Below, one piece after another: positions 36,247-47,239 of a stretch of DNA of 64,000 nucleotides (positions within the stretch are counted from its first letter, which is position 1; each line of letters starts with the position of its first letter). Below the pieces are notes generated by a model, which saw only the letters and a list, made by a program, of their open reading frames with translations, was not told where the DNA came from and did not search any database. A program made the position numbers and the translations under genes. Source of the stretch: Salminus brasiliensis (taxonomy: Eukaryota; Chordata; Actinopteri; Characiformes; Bryconidae); NCBI RefSeq assembly GCF_030463535.1, contig NC_132888.1:7842081-7906080 (forward strand). The letters run 5' to 3'.

Positions 36247-38563
36247 CCTCAATGGGAAGCAGTTGCATGTATACACAGGTACGTAAGACCAGGTGTGATG
36301 GTGAAACTTACAAATATGCGTTTAAAGCTGTAAGAATCTGAAAGCGAACAGTGATGCGAAATCATTGCGAAATCCAAGACATTCTGCGCTATTGAGAAAT
36401 CCCGGATAAACGCATTTTTAGATCCTAAAAAAGAGGACATGTCCGGGAAAAAGAGGACGTATGGTAACTCTACTTTTTGTGACTGTGACACTGTGTCACA
36501 AAAAGGTGAAGTATGCTAAAGTAACAGATTCAGAATTTAAGGGAATATTAGAATTAGGAGATTTAGGGGTTAAAACTTACCCCAAAGAACTGCATCCTCT
36601 TTGAAAGCATCTGGAACCACCTTGCTTGCATACATGTCACTGAAGTAAAGTTCACCACCCTCCTATGGGTTATGTAGAAAACACTTGTATTGTACAAACA
36701 TAACTGACTCTAATGCACTGTAGAGCTATATATATATATATATAGTACAAACTGACCAAAAGCTTTAGCTGCTTTGTGCCATATTTTAAGGCTCATCATT
36801 CATATTTAATGTTTTACAGCTTTTTTATGTCAATTATTTAAAGCCATGAAACAGGACTAGCATGCTAGATTCCTTTAATTGCTTTTAATACATTTACATG
36901 ATGTTTTATATTTATATATGTATATACTATGGAGTGGTTGGTGTGGCATAATGGATAACACCACTACCTGCCAGTGCTGGAATGTAGGAGACCAGGGGTT
37001 TGATTCCCAGTCTGGGTGACTATGCTGCGCTACACCAATAAGAGTCCTTGGGCAAGACTCCTAAAACTACACTGGCCCACCTCTGTAATACGAGTCTCTG
37101 GATATCTGGATAAGAGCGTCAGCTAAATGCCATAAATGTAAATATACCTCAGGCTTGTAGACTGTAGCAGAAGAAAGTAGCTGTAGTTGTGTAGAGGAAA
37201 CCTCTCACCTTGAGCACCTTGTAAGCTTCCCGTAGGACAGCTCTCTTGTCTGGACACAGGCATATCACACAGTTTGATCTGCACACAGGAGGGTTTTATG
37301 GACATGAGTAAAAGACATGCGAAGCTGACTCAGATTAACCTTGGTTGAAATATGTAAATCATTTTCATATATAATACAATATAATACAATATACACTATA
37401 TGGACAAAAGTATTGGGACACCTGCTCATTTATCGTTTCTTCTGAGATCAAGGGTTTAATCTGCTTTTGTTGGAGTAACTGTCTCTACTGTCCAGGGAAG
37501 AAGGCCTTTTACTACATTTTGGAGGAGCATTGCTGTGAGGATTTGATTGCATTCAGTGACAAGAACGTTACTGGGGTCAGGATGTTGGATGATCACCACC
37601 TCACCTCAACTCCCCAACTCTCCAGCTCATCCCAAAAGTAATGGATGGAGCACCAACCATCATTCCAGAGATTCCACAGCTCCACTTTATACCCCTCGAG
37701 CCCATGCCTGGCATTAGGCATGATGCCAATAGGTTCATGTTTATCTGCTCCAGAGAGTCCTATTGTATTGGCAATACTTGTCTAAGGGCTGCATAAGCTA
37801 TTTGTGCTTTTTTGCACATTTGTGTTTGTCAGCAATGGGCGGCATCTAAAGTAGCCGTGTCCTCAAATACATTTGGACATATAATGTGTATAATGTATTA
37901 CAGCAGCATGATGTTCTACTCTGGCCAGTTGCTGTGTTGTAATATAAACTAATGGATATATTTCAATCAAGTCCATTTAAGGCATCGCTTTTTCAGAGTG
38001 GATGTCAGATAGGATACATACACAATCACATCTATAGATTTCTCCTGGATCCCTGCTTCAGTGAGCTTCTCCATGTATCCTTGAACAAATACAGTGTTCG
38101 GCTTGGTGTAACCAAATTGCTCCTGGTGGTACTGGATATATTTCTTTGACGCTTCTACCTGAGAACAGAAAACATTAGGGGGATCTTCATCAAGTAATGA
38201 TACAGGACTGACCAGTGGTTCGACTACTGATTTCAAGTACCTATGGTTACTTTGATACTTTTCATTATGCTAATTTACTATTCGTTTTTAGTTTAAAGAT
38301 TATAGGGTAACCTTGCTGCCACTCTGTAACCCCATAATAATTTTGCATCTCCAAAATAAGTTTGTCCCCAATGTGTTAGTTTTTTCACACAATATAACAG
38401 ACTACAGGCATTTCAAATGGTATAATAATAATAATAATCGCAACAAAAGAATAATGATAATAACCATAAATCATAATAATAAACAATAACAACAATTATG
38501 AATTATGTATTATTAATAACTATTGTTAATAGTTCATTAATACTATTAATAGTAGACATATGC

Positions 38564-38598
<35 letters not shown>

Positions 38599-38862
38599 AA
38601 TAATACTAAGAAGATGAAGAATGATTGCAACAAAATAATAATAATAAACAATAACAATAATGATTAATTATTTATTATTAATAACTTTTTTAATACTACT
38701 AATAACATATAATACTACCAATAACTAATACTACCAATATAATACTACCAATAACTAATAACATTAATACTACTCATAGTTATATGCTTATCATTATGCT
38801 TATTATTATTATTGTTATTATTATACATAATAATAAGAATAAGATGAAAATTAAATAGATAA

Positions 38863-38913
<51 letters not shown>

Positions 38914-38960
38914 CCATAACAACAAATATTAATTATTGATTATGAATAGTAGACATATGC

Positions 38961-39004
<44 letters not shown>

Positions 39005-39651
39005 CCATTTGAAATAGTAGTCTGTTATATTGTGTGAAAAATGCAGGACAAACTCATTTCGGAGATGCTGAGCTGTGATAATAAGCTATTCTAAATCAGG
39101 GATGCTTTTCTCTTGTGGATCTCATTGCCTCGTCTGTTCTAACCACTATAACTGAACAGTGTGTGAGGTAAGTACCAGTTCTGCTGTCATATCAATGCCA
39201 GTCACATGACCGTCTTCTCCCACCAGTTTGCTGAGCATGTAGCAGTCTCTGCCCGATCCACTTCCCAAATCTAGAACCGAACACCCCTTCAATTTCTCAG
39301 GAACCACCACGCCACAACCAAAGAACCTGCAGCAGACACCAAACGCTGAGTAAGACTCCACAGGCAAGTCCAGAGGCAAGAGAACAGGAGAAGTCCAATA
39401 AAATACAGCGAACAGACAGAGAACATGATACAGCCCTTTTTTCTGTCTGGGCTTTAGGTTTAGAAATGAGTCACTAGAACAGATGTGCTGAATGCGTACA
39501 TCTGTACTGCACATTACCTCTTGCAAACATCTGGATGGACTTGTTGGAGAGCTGCACGGGCGCTTGGGGAGAGAAGCCGAGAGGGTGTTGGGCAAGCAGC
39601 ACTGGTCTGCAAATCTTCTCCAGTCTCCAGAGAACTGTAATAACTCTAACC

Positions 39652-39687
<36 letters not shown>

Positions 39688-40323
39688 AACCAGATTCATA
39701 ACAGGGCAAAACTGCCATTGTCTGGATGTTGCCTAAAAATAGGCACATCTCCAAAACAGAACAGAAGAGCAATTAATCTGGATTACAGTTTAAATCATGT
39801 CAATTTAATTTATTTTTATTGAATTTATTTAATTTTATAAACACAGTGTTCACTCTTCGGTCCATACTGTTTAAATATGGTATCCAATCTGCAATTTGCT
39901 TAAATTGTATTTTTTTTTTGTAATGTATTTACATATGGTCATGTGAAAATATTAGGACACCACGAGTACAATTTGTACAACATATTATAACATATGGACA
40001 TTAAATCTTTATTTAAACAATATTTGGAGAAGGCGCCAATAAACTGTACACAAAAAAATTAAACATGTCTTTAAACATTTTCTGTAAAATGTAATTAATA
40101 CAAATTATTAATTGTTAATTGAAATAATTAAATGTAATTAATAGAAAAGTAACCACACCCCCCACAATTATTACTATAGATGATCAGAACATGGTTAGAG
40201 AGGATTCTGGAGGAGCCTGTGTTATTTAATCCTTGGGCTGCGCCCTAACTGTGTACTACATACTAATTGTCTAAAAGGTATAGACTATTTACTAATATAC
40301 GTTTACTATATACAATATACATC

Positions 40324-40372
<49 letters not shown>

Positions 40373-41476
40373 TTTAATAGTGCGAGTTTGGCAGGTTACC
40401 ACACAAAATATTAACCTACACCCGTTTTGCAGCAACAGGAAACGATGAAGTGTTGATATGCCAACATACATCACCGCAAATTGTTTTATATCGCTATAAC
40501 AGTTAGGGGAGCCGGTACCTGGCTGGCTAGCTAACATAAGCTAATCTTCACTGAACTAACAGGACACGACATATTCCAGTGCCTGACTAACGTTAGCTCT
40601 TTATCCCTTTATGATAATCGGTGGGCAGATCTTCACCGGGGGACAGAGGACAGGGGACACGAATCAGGTGGCGACAGCCTTTGCTGCTGCACTTGCATTG
40701 TGATATGCCATTTTTCCTAATAACTGTGCTTGTCAGGCTCCAAGGTGAAACTCATTCACCTGACTTGGACGCGTTGTGTGGTAGCATGGGGGCTGTTGAG
40801 CTTTTTTTCAGTATATACTGTTCGGCCATGTTGGAAAGAGCATGTACGTCACAATTTAGCCAGGTCAGCTGCATTGAACATTTCCACGTGTCCGACTTAA
40901 GCGTCCGAATTCGAGGGTGTTGACCTGGTGTACTTGGTTGTACTCGTAAGTCAAACTGGCCAAGTCAGTACAAACTCCCGGAGACGGAAGGCCGCTGTAC
41001 GGTAATCTGGCGAGTCGGTAACGATGCAGCTATTAAACTCATGTAGTGAAGTAAAAGTGGAAGCAGGAGAAAGAAAGATACTCCAGCAGATACAGATACA
41101 GCAGTTTAGCACTGAAGTACAGCAGTGAAGTGGTTCCACTTCGTTACTATACTGTACATCTCTGAGTGTTAGTAGTCAGTGCACAATTGGGACGCAGCCT
41201 CAGATGTTTCCAGTGGTTTGCTCTGGATTGTAGAAGTCTGAGGCCTTCAGAAAGAAGGGATTTGAGAAGATCTGATCGATACCCGGGCTCAGCAAGCTGC
41301 CACTGTTGGGCCTATGAGCAAGGCCCTTCACCCTCTCTGCTCCCCGGGTGCTGGAATTGGCTGCTTACCGCTCTGGGTGCCCCTTTACAGTTATAAGGAG
41401 TGCTTCAGCCGGAACTACTTCCTGAAAATAAGACCCCTCAACTCACCTTCACTTTCTCATGCAGGGCAGAGGCCAT
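32125..41476 (-). CDS. as3mt: Arsenite methyltransferase-like protein (As3mt), 10 coding exons, 371 aa
   Basis: Coding exons in order: 41476-41447, 39645-39518, 39326-39176, 38158-38022, 37278-37209, 36662-36581, 35458-35327, 34947-34805, 33978-33856, 32244-32125 (stop TAA). Every intron is GT-AG, phases join without a gap, and the total is 1116 nt (371 aa; human AS3MT is 375). The family uses S-adenosylmethionine to methylate trivalent arsenic in the cytosol. Visible landmarks: start MASALHEKVK; FFGCG (54-58); SAM-binding VLDLGSGSGRDC (70-81) and GIDM (96-99); SNCVI (150-154); GGELYFSD; GALYW; a C-terminal TRFSPDF block; a Cys-containing tail (C348, C352, C361, C370). Family thiols: human C32 matches C28 (one-residue shift), C61 matches C57, C156 matches C152. 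Human C206 is Gly202 and C250 is Val246 here, so classic arsenite binding is doubtful. Extra cysteines C155 and C157 flank C152. It may be a diverged paralogue. Start chosen because it precedes a phase-0 donor and gives the expected length. Confidence 0.9.
32353..32503 (+). repeat. Repeat family F copy in as3mt intron 9
   Basis: TAACCCCTTAACACTCCAAGG start and CTTTTTAAGGGGTTAA end. The interior matches 5567-5702. The ends are inverted repeats, so probably a small MITE. Confidence 0.75.
32885..33010 (-). mobile_element. MITE family B fragment in as3mt intron 9
   Basis: ATTTCATGATCAATGGACCAA, then TATGAGGTTTTTGTGCGAC. Confidence 0.5.
33029..33585. mobile_element. GGGCCCTAT-ended MITE, copy 1 (as3mt intron 9)
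   Basis: The left end GGGCCCTATCTTACA pairs with the right end CTAAAATAAGGCCCC. About 80-90 percent like 51208-51691 over most of its length (CTTGGCAGTGAACTGTCAAC, CACAGGCGCGTGCAGCCC). Copy 1 has an additional about 15-bp stretch after GTGGTCTCGAAA. No transposase. Confidence 0.85.
34091..34602 (+). mobile_element. MITE family A, full-length copy (as3mt intron 8)
   Basis: Begins ACTATGGACAAAAGTATTGG and ends GTCCACAAACATTTGGACAT followed by ATAG. About 510 bp, with the internal landmarks GATTTTGGATTAGCATTCC, CACAGCTCAATGCTGGGGG and CTGCTCCAGAGAGTCC. No transposase. Confidence 0.85.
35621..35654 (+). repeat. (TG)n microsatellite in as3mt intron 6 region
   Basis: About 17 TG dinucleotides between ATAACTG and ATTGATTAC. 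Confidence 0.9.
35808..36118 (+). mobile_element. MITE family A fragments (as3mt intron 6)
   Basis: A distal terminus (GTGTCCACAAATATTTGGAC) at 35808-35846 is followed by a separate 5' part from 35910 (ACTATGGACAAAAGTATTGG) running to about 36118. The 5' part shares 44 bp of upstream flank with the copy in intron 8. Confidence 0.75.
36217..36243 (+). repeat. (CT)n microsatellite
   Basis: Pure CT run before GTCCCTCAATGG. Confidence 0.9.
36929..37140 (+). mobile_element. tRNA-derived SINE (family 2), as3mt intron 5
   Basis: The head carries an A-box-like TGGCATAATGGATAACACC and a B-box-like GGGGTTTGATTCCCAG. The tail GATAAGAGCGTCAGCTAAAT followed by GCC is typical of fish SINEs. Too diverged to be a functional tRNA gene. 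Confidence 0.75.
37392..37892 (+). mobile_element. MITE family A, full-length copy (as3mt intron 4)
   Basis: Starts ACACTATATGGACAAAAGTA and ends CATTTGGACATATAATGTG. About 500 bp, no transposase. Confidence 0.85.
38341..39075. mobile_element. Foldback element filled with ATT/AAT repeats (as3mt intron 3)
   Basis: Arms at 38341-38423 and 38999-39075 are inverted (CACACAATATAACAGACTAC against GTAGTCTGTTATATTGTGTG; CATTTCAAATGGTATA against TATACCATTTGAAATA). Between them lie about 570 bp of (AAT)n and (ATT)n blocks that are themselves mutually inverted. Confidence 0.85.
39651..39684 (-). repeat. (ATT)n microsatellite abutting the as3mt exon 2 acceptor
   Basis: On the minus strand (ATT)n runs directly into GGTTAG, the chosen acceptor of exon 2. 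It stands where the polypyrimidine tract would be. Confidence 0.85.
40327..40362. repeat. (TA)n/(CA)n microsatellite in as3mt intron 1
   Basis: TA run followed by a short CA run before TTTAATAG. Confidence 0.9.
41270..41396 (+). mobile_element. SINE (family 3) fragment in as3mt intron 1
   Basis: CCCGGGCTCAGCAAGCTGCC, ACTGTTGGGCC, GAGCAAGGCCCTTCACCCTC and TACCGCTCTGGGTG match, in opposite orientation, the fuller copy at 48230-48492. It ends about 50 bp from the exon 1 donor. Confidence 0.75.
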
Positions 41477-41549
41477 AGTCAGCTCCAGGGATCTGAGGTG
41501 CTTTACTGCTGCAGTAGTCTGGTTCAGCTTGGACTTTCTCCCTCCAACA
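41477..41549 (-). other. as3mt 5' UTR part of exon 1
   Basis: A good acceptor TGACCTGTCAG|TGTTGG ends the preceding intron at 41550. The 73 nt then run into the ATG at 41476. A frame through this UTR stays open, so a longer N-terminus is formally possible but does not resemble the family. Confidence 0.55.
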
Positions 41550-41673
41550 CTGACAGGTCAGAAAACATTGAGTCAGAAGGAAAGCAGAGAGATTTCCACC
41601 ACAAGAGGGGGTGTTTCTGTCTCAGTCTGCTATCGAAAGCAAGACTAAGCAGAGATCAGGTTCAGTACTTACA

Positions 41674-41800
41674 GCTGAGGTTTCTGGGTGAGGTTTCGTC
41701 CAGCTTTGACGTGTAAGAGGCAATCTTACCTTCCAGTGCTTTTTCAACAGTCCAGTCGATACAAGAGGCGTGGCTTGGCGGACAATAGGTAGGCAAAATC
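41674..41800 (-). promoter_or_regulatory. Probable as3mt upstream UTR exon and promoter
   Basis: On the minus strand, donors GGAAG|GTAAGATT (exon end 41730) and CAGCT|GTAAGTAC (about 41673) follow GCCAAGCCACGCCTC near 41765-41780, a possible GC-type promoter box. Neither the transcription start nor the donor in use can be fixed from sequence alone. Confidence 0.35.
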
Positions 41801-43110
41801 AAGCTGAGGCCCACTGCATTGGCGTGATAATATCACGGTCTACCACAAGGTGGCGGTACAGGCATATACATCCATTCTCCATTCTCCAGCAATGTTAACA
41901 CCACAAATCAGTCTGGATCTGCCCCTAAATCTACTAAATCACACTAAAACTAGTGCAAATCTTCAAAATTGAAAAGTTTCAAGAGGAAAAGTTGAGTTTC
42001 AATGGAATTTATTTAGTTTTTTTATTCCAAGAAATTTTGGAATTCCAAAAAAATTGTATTATATCAAAAAGAGAAAAACAGCAAAAATATAGATACCCTG
42101 TTTTTCTGTCACAGTGCCAACATGCTTATGTGAAAGTCTTCTACACTGAGGGAACGGCACTGAAAACTAGTTACTGGATCTGGTCCCGGTTTCCCTTCGT
42201 TGTTCATCTTCATTGGTAGAGAGAGTGTTCAGTGTGATGCTCGCTCTACCATTTAAGAATACTGTCCTGTGCAGAGATGCTTTGAGGAGCCCAGCTCTGG
42301 ATCCTGGGTGTTTATCTGCTAAATAAATGAAATCTAAAGCTTGAACAGATGCACTAATAGGATTTTTGTTTATTTGTTGGTTTTTTTTAACCATTTCCAA
42401 ACCTCTTCTTAAGAGACTGCAGGGTTAATTGTAGTTAATATGCAGTTAGATTGGATTAGATTTAACTTTATTGTCATTGAGAAAGTACAAGTGCAGGCCA
42501 ATAGACTGCATTAGTTAGCATCTAACCAGCAGTGCGATATAGCAATCACAACACCTGGATTGGTTAATCAATGCTTCAGTAAGTTAAATCAGGTGTTCTG
42601 GTGGTGAATTTGAGCAGATCAAGGTGTCAAAAGGACAAATCTAGAACGGAACCTCCAAACCTGGAACCTGCGTTCTTCTTACCAGCTCAAAAAAGAAAAC
42701 AATCTATAATAAAACTTTTTTTGTTGTTGTAAGAAATTCTTCTAGATTTTCTGGAATTAATGTTTATCTGCTTAATTTATTATATAATGACACATTGCGG
42801 TTTTACCGGCACAGGTGGGATAAATGGTTTTAAACATTTTGATTGGGTGATTATTAAGACCTTTGTACTATAATGTGATTTTATATGTATTTCTTAAACT
42901 CATCTTAAAAAATCTTTTTCTACCATAAAGTAACTTAATTTTCATTGTATGTGTTCTTGATTACTGGGTTGTGTTTGTAAAAGTCACAGAATTCACACTG
43001 ATATTATTTAATTACATTCTGCAATGACACCTGTAATACAGCACCATGATAAACAACTCACAGTGAGAGCTGGCCAGGCTGAACTACAGCCTCCACACAG
43101 CAGGGTTAGA
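41801..43110. other. Intergenic upstream of as3mt
   Basis: No gene. A retroposon-like tail (TTAACTTTATTGTCATTGAG) lies at about 42440-42515 and a family E-like fragment at about 42560-42670. I looked for borcs7, the neighbour of AS3MT in mammals, and did not see it. Confidence 0.4.
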
Positions 43111-43167
43111 TGTAATACAGTGTATGTACGTATCTATCTATCTATCTATATATATATATATATCGGA

Positions 43168-43254
43168 ACCTCTTCCCAGACTCCTCTGCATTTACAGCCT
43201 TTTTAAATAGATAGCTCCTTGGATCTGGCCATGGTGATCCCACACACTTCAACA

Positions 43255-43325
<71 letters not shown>

Positions 43326-43411
43326 TAAATATATTTATAATAATTAAAATAGATTTATAATAGTATAGATAAATATATATGTAAATGCAGATGAGTCTGG
43401 GAAGAGGTTAT
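43168..43411. repeat. Inverted repeat flanking (TA)n
   Basis: Arms of about 30 bp (CTCTTCCCAGACTCCTCTGC at 43173-43192, against GCAGATGAGTCTGGGAAGAG further right) enclose a (TA)n tract of about 65 bp at 43257-43322. Confidence 0.8.
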
Positions 43412-43692
43412 GCTGTCCACTAAATCTTTTCCAAGTGGAGAACATTCAGCAAGTTCATCCCAAGAGCAGACCACAAGCTGCGTAAAGAGATCTCCAACAT
43501 CCCTACAGTGTCATCACGGGACCTACAGGTAGCTCTTGTTGCCACTGCTGGTCAGTAAGAGATCCTACTAGTTTGATTTTAATGAGAGGTGAGCAAGGAG
43601 CAAACCTCTGCTCTCTGTAAAGTTCACCAGAGAGCATCAAGACAAGCAGCAGGACTTCTGGAACAATGTTGGACAGATTCTGGACAGATAAT
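43411..43692 (+). pseudogene. Tc1-like transposase fragment, dead
   Basis: Translation with frame changes gives family fragments such as RTFSKFIPRADHKLRKEI, SSRDLQ and a later QAAGLLEQCW-type stretch, resembling the DNA-binding and early catalytic parts of Tc1-like transposases. It is short, frameshifted and carries an in-frame stop, so it is inactive. Confidence 0.65.
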
Positions 43693-44931
43693 TCACATTT
43701 ATTTCTTTATTTATTTATATTTGTATGTATTGAGATTAAAAAGCTTGTCTGTTTCATACAACGCAGAACAGAACTGCACTGAATCAACTGTGCTAAGTAA
43801 ATAGCAGAAGACTCACTGAGTCATGCCATGCAAGTAACCCTTTATTCTGAACTCTGCACACACACACACACACACACTGATCAGACAGTGTGACCACGCC
43901 ATGCAAATGACACACTTTTATGACAGTTTATTAAAGAGATACCTTATACTTCTACACGTCACCCCACACTAACGTTCAAAACAGCGATGAGGCGACCCAC
44001 GTAAGGCCCAAGAGGGTAACTAAGGCCCTGTTTACACCTGCTTACTTCATGTGACCAGTATCTGGAGCGTATCCTGATATGATTTTAGCCTCATGCGTTT
44101 ACCCGGGTAGTCAAATGGGTTTCCGGTGAGTCAGACTGAAATCTGCCTGCTGTGTGGGGCGGAATATGCAAAGTTGCTCATTGCTCTTGCTGGTTCTTGC
44201 TGGTGTTTTGGTTGTACTGGGAAGGGGTTTGGGCGTCTTGGCTGCGTCTTGGAGAGACGGATGTGATTACACTGCTGTAACGTGTCTCAGACCACCTCCT
44301 TGTGTTTTTATGTAGTTTGGCCTTATCCAGATATAATACTGATACGCCAGACGTTTGCAGTGGCCAGGTGTAAAACAGGGGTCAAGTCGGATTCAGTTCT
44401 GCACAGGGATTTTCCAAACTTAGTGGTGTGTACATATCAGTTAAACCGAGACCTGTGAATCACTGCCCGTGGCCTTCTGGAGTCAGAATGAGGCTAAACA
44501 GTACAATTGGGTTAGTAATGTTGGAGAATGTCTTGGCACACTTAGAGCACTGTAATGTGAGGAAATGCCTGATCGACTATGATGAATCCAGGCACTTGGG
44601 ACTGTGTGTGTGTGTGTGTTTGATGTGTTTGCATATGCCGGGAACACTCTCTTCCCACAGTGTTCTGCTTGATATGAAGTTGAATCATTCAGCTATGACC
44701 CCCTCCTTATGCCCTCGGTGTCCTGGGTCACTCCCAAAACAATAGACCTCTCTCAGCTTTAAGGGTGGGCCAAGCATGTCTCGGTTCACCTCCCTGTAAG
44801 TAAATAGCTGTGGGATTTCAGAAAGGCCTTTTAAACCTGCTTGACCTGATACGCGTTTGATAAAATTCTTCTAGCTCAGATGCTTTATTTTACTGTGGTG
44901 GATTAAAAAAGGAACAAATGCGCTAAAATGG
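43693..44931. other. Intergenic, no gene seen
   Basis: (CA)n at about 43857-43878 and a (TG)n at 44605-44618. The frame at 44428-44745 is unrecognised. Confidence 0.4.
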
Positions 44932-45394
44932 CCTACAAACAAAAGTATTGGGACACCTGCTTATTCACAGGAGTCCAGGGAAGGCCTTGTACTAGATTTT
45001 GGAGGAGCATGGCAGTGAGCGTTAGATTGACAAGAGCGTTAGTGAGGTCAGGAGGTTGGAAGATCGCCACCCCAACTCGCCCCCAACTCCACAAATCATC
45101 CCAGACGTACTGGATGGAGCGCCACCCAATCATCATTTCAGGGAACACAGTTCCTCTGCTCCACAGCTCAATGCTGGGGGGCTTTATACCCCCTTTATCC
45201 CCCTAATGCCTGGTATTAGGCACCATGGTGCTAATAGGTTCATGTTTATCTGCTCCAGAGAGTCCTATTCTATTGGCAGTCTCTCTCTACAGGGACTAGA
45301 CAAGCTGTGTGTATGTGTGCATTTGCACATCTGTATCAGCAATGCAAAAAAATCATTAGGAGAGGTGTCCACAAACTTTTGGACGTTAGTGTAT
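44932..45394 (+). mobile_element. MITE family A copy
   Basis: ACAAAAGTATTGGGACACC near the start. GTGTCCACAAACTTTTGGAC, then GTTAGTGTA at the end. The interior follows the family order. Confidence 0.8.
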
Positions 45395-46325
45395 ATTCAA
45401 GCTAAGCGTCGGGGAGACGCTAACTAAGCTAACTAAGCTAAGCTAAGTGAGCAAACACAAAGCATAGCAATATCAAATGTTCCTAACAACACTCCTCACT
45501 TCCAAAAACATGCGCGCACACACACACACACACACACCACTTTTACAAACAGCATAATAAACACAGCGAGCAAAAGCCGTGGCATCGGAATCAGTGGCCC
45601 TTTGTACTTCGTCCAGAGTCCACGGCTAGTCCGCTGCAGGCCTCAACTTCAAAGCCAGCTGATTTTTTTCCCCCTCTGTCTGTGTTCCCTGACAAGCGAG
45701 CAGTTGTCAAGCACCGGAGCTTGACCTCGGTCTTGGTCTCAGACTTATTTGTTTAATTTCTGTTCCCTTTTTTTTCGCGTAGTCAAGGCGAGCATGGGGT
45801 TATTGTCAGTTCAAGCCTAACAAACACGTACTGTACGCCGGGGAGAGTTCACTGCCAGACCAAAGGTTACGAGAAGTTTAAGGAAAGGGTAATCATTGGA
45901 AGATCAAATAAAGTGGAAGCTGAAGAGAGGGGTGGGGGTGGGGGGGTAGGCGTACGTGTGACACAGACAGCCTTTTCCTCAGCAAACAAAACCACACTGT
46001 TCGGCTCACACACACACACACACACGCACGCATGCACACATGTGCACCACGCTCGTTTAACCCCCGCTCCCCTTTGAACTCTCTTTGTGAGAGCGTCTGA
46101 GCAGGCAGCGGCAACACACTCAAGGTTAGTTATTTCCCTTTGAGAGGAAGAACAATGCAGGTGGGACCGCTTCAGCCCCTGCTGGGCTGACTCACTGTAG
46201 ATGCAGATGCTCTGCCTGATGCACGTCAACGAGATCAAACAATCAGACTAAATATAAAGACAGAGTAAGCGTGCCACCTGGACAAGGGCTGTTTGCTCCG
46301 GTCACAGATACCGCTTAAAAAAAAA
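45395..46325. other. Intergenic, no gene seen
   Basis: Short CTAAG/CTAAGCTAA tandem at 45420-45446, (CA)n near 45517-45537 and 46008-46027. The minus frames at 45867-46238 are produced partly by the CA repeat and a G-rich tract (45930-45947). Confidence 0.4.
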
Positions 46326-46810
46326 AAGTTTGTGGACACCCCTTTTAATGAATGCATTCAGCTACTTTAAGTTGCACCCATTGCTGACACAGGTGTGCAA
46401 ATGTACACACACACACATATAAATCAAATCAAATCAAATTTATGTGTATAGTGCTTTTTTTTTACAACTGGTGTCACCAAGCAGCTTTACACAATCAGTA
46501 ATCAGTAATAAGACAAGAAATCAACAACATAGCAGTGATGCTCAGAGTAATGAGAGTAATGAGGGTTAATAGTGGTGATATTAATAGTGGCAAATAATTG
46601 TTAAGAGTGCATTTGGGTTTTAATATGGTCATTAGGCAGGTAGGTATAGGTAGGTACAGCTTGTCTAGTCCCTGTAGAGAAGAACTGCCAATAGAATAGG
46701 ACTCTCTGGAGCAGATTAACATGGACCTATAGGCACCATGTCTAGAGGGTATAGAGGGTGGAGCAGTGGAACTGTGTTCACTGGAATGATGATTGGATTG
46801 TGCTCAATCC
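46326..46810 (-). mobile_element. MITE family A copy, inverted, with a nested insertion
   Basis: AGTTTGTGGACACCCCTTTT at the left and TCTCTGGAGCAGATTAACAT at the right are family A in reverse. The middle (about 46420-46655) is a different repeat beginning AAATCAAATCAAATCAAATT with TATAGTGCTTTTTTTTTACA, a common fish repeat start. Confidence 0.75.
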
Positions 46811-46829
46811 ACAAGTTTGTTTTTGATAA

Positions 46830-47190
46830 ATTTGATCATTTTCACCCATTTTCTCCCCAATTTGGACCCCTAATTACCCAACCCGTACATACAACCCCTC
46901 CTCCAACATCACACGCGATGCCCCTGACAGAAGTGAGGGTGGACCAACTCCGGCGCGTGCATAGTCAAGCCTCTCATTTTCAACCAATGCGCCTGGAGGG
47001 AAGCTTCAACGCACCAGCCCAGAGCCGCCTCTGACGGCAGCATCGCAACGAAGCAATGTGGGGCAAGAGCGCCATCTACCCACTCTGGAGGGAGCGAGGC
47101 CAGTTGTGCTCTCTCGGGCCTCGGCTGCCGATGGCTAGCAGCATGACGGGGATTCGAAGCAGCGATACTCTGATCATGGTGTTGAATATG
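46830..47190 (-). mobile_element. tRNA-derived SINE (family 1)
   Basis: CCATTTTCTCCCCAATTTGG, CTAATTACCCAACCCG, GTTGTGCTCTCTCGGGCC and ACGGGGATTCGAAGCAGCG (decayed B box in reverse). No gene in it despite open frames. Confidence 0.65.
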
Positions 47191-47239
47191 ATTCTACTGC
47201 ATGTGGCACCAAATGTCCACTATTACAAACCAAAGGCTC

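Noticed and set aside
36929..37010. Functional tRNA gene
   Set aside because: A- and B-box-like motifs are present, but the arms do not pair into a proper cloverleaf and the sequence runs into a SINE tail.
39146..39772. Single 208-codon minus frame as one as3mt exon
   Set aside because: The frame reads through an intron. Exon 2 (39645-39518) is coded in a different frame from exon 3 (39326-39176), joined only after splicing.
39535..39822. Plus-strand frame with a poly-Asn run
   Set aside because: It is the antisense of as3mt exon 2 plus the (AAT)n microsatellite.
41447..45000. borcs7 upstream of as3mt, as in mammals
   Set aside because: I looked for BORCS7-like exons on the minus strand and saw none.
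45867..46238. Minus-strand frames with Cys-Val repeats
   Set aside because: They result from (CA)n repeats and a G-rich tract. No coding signature.
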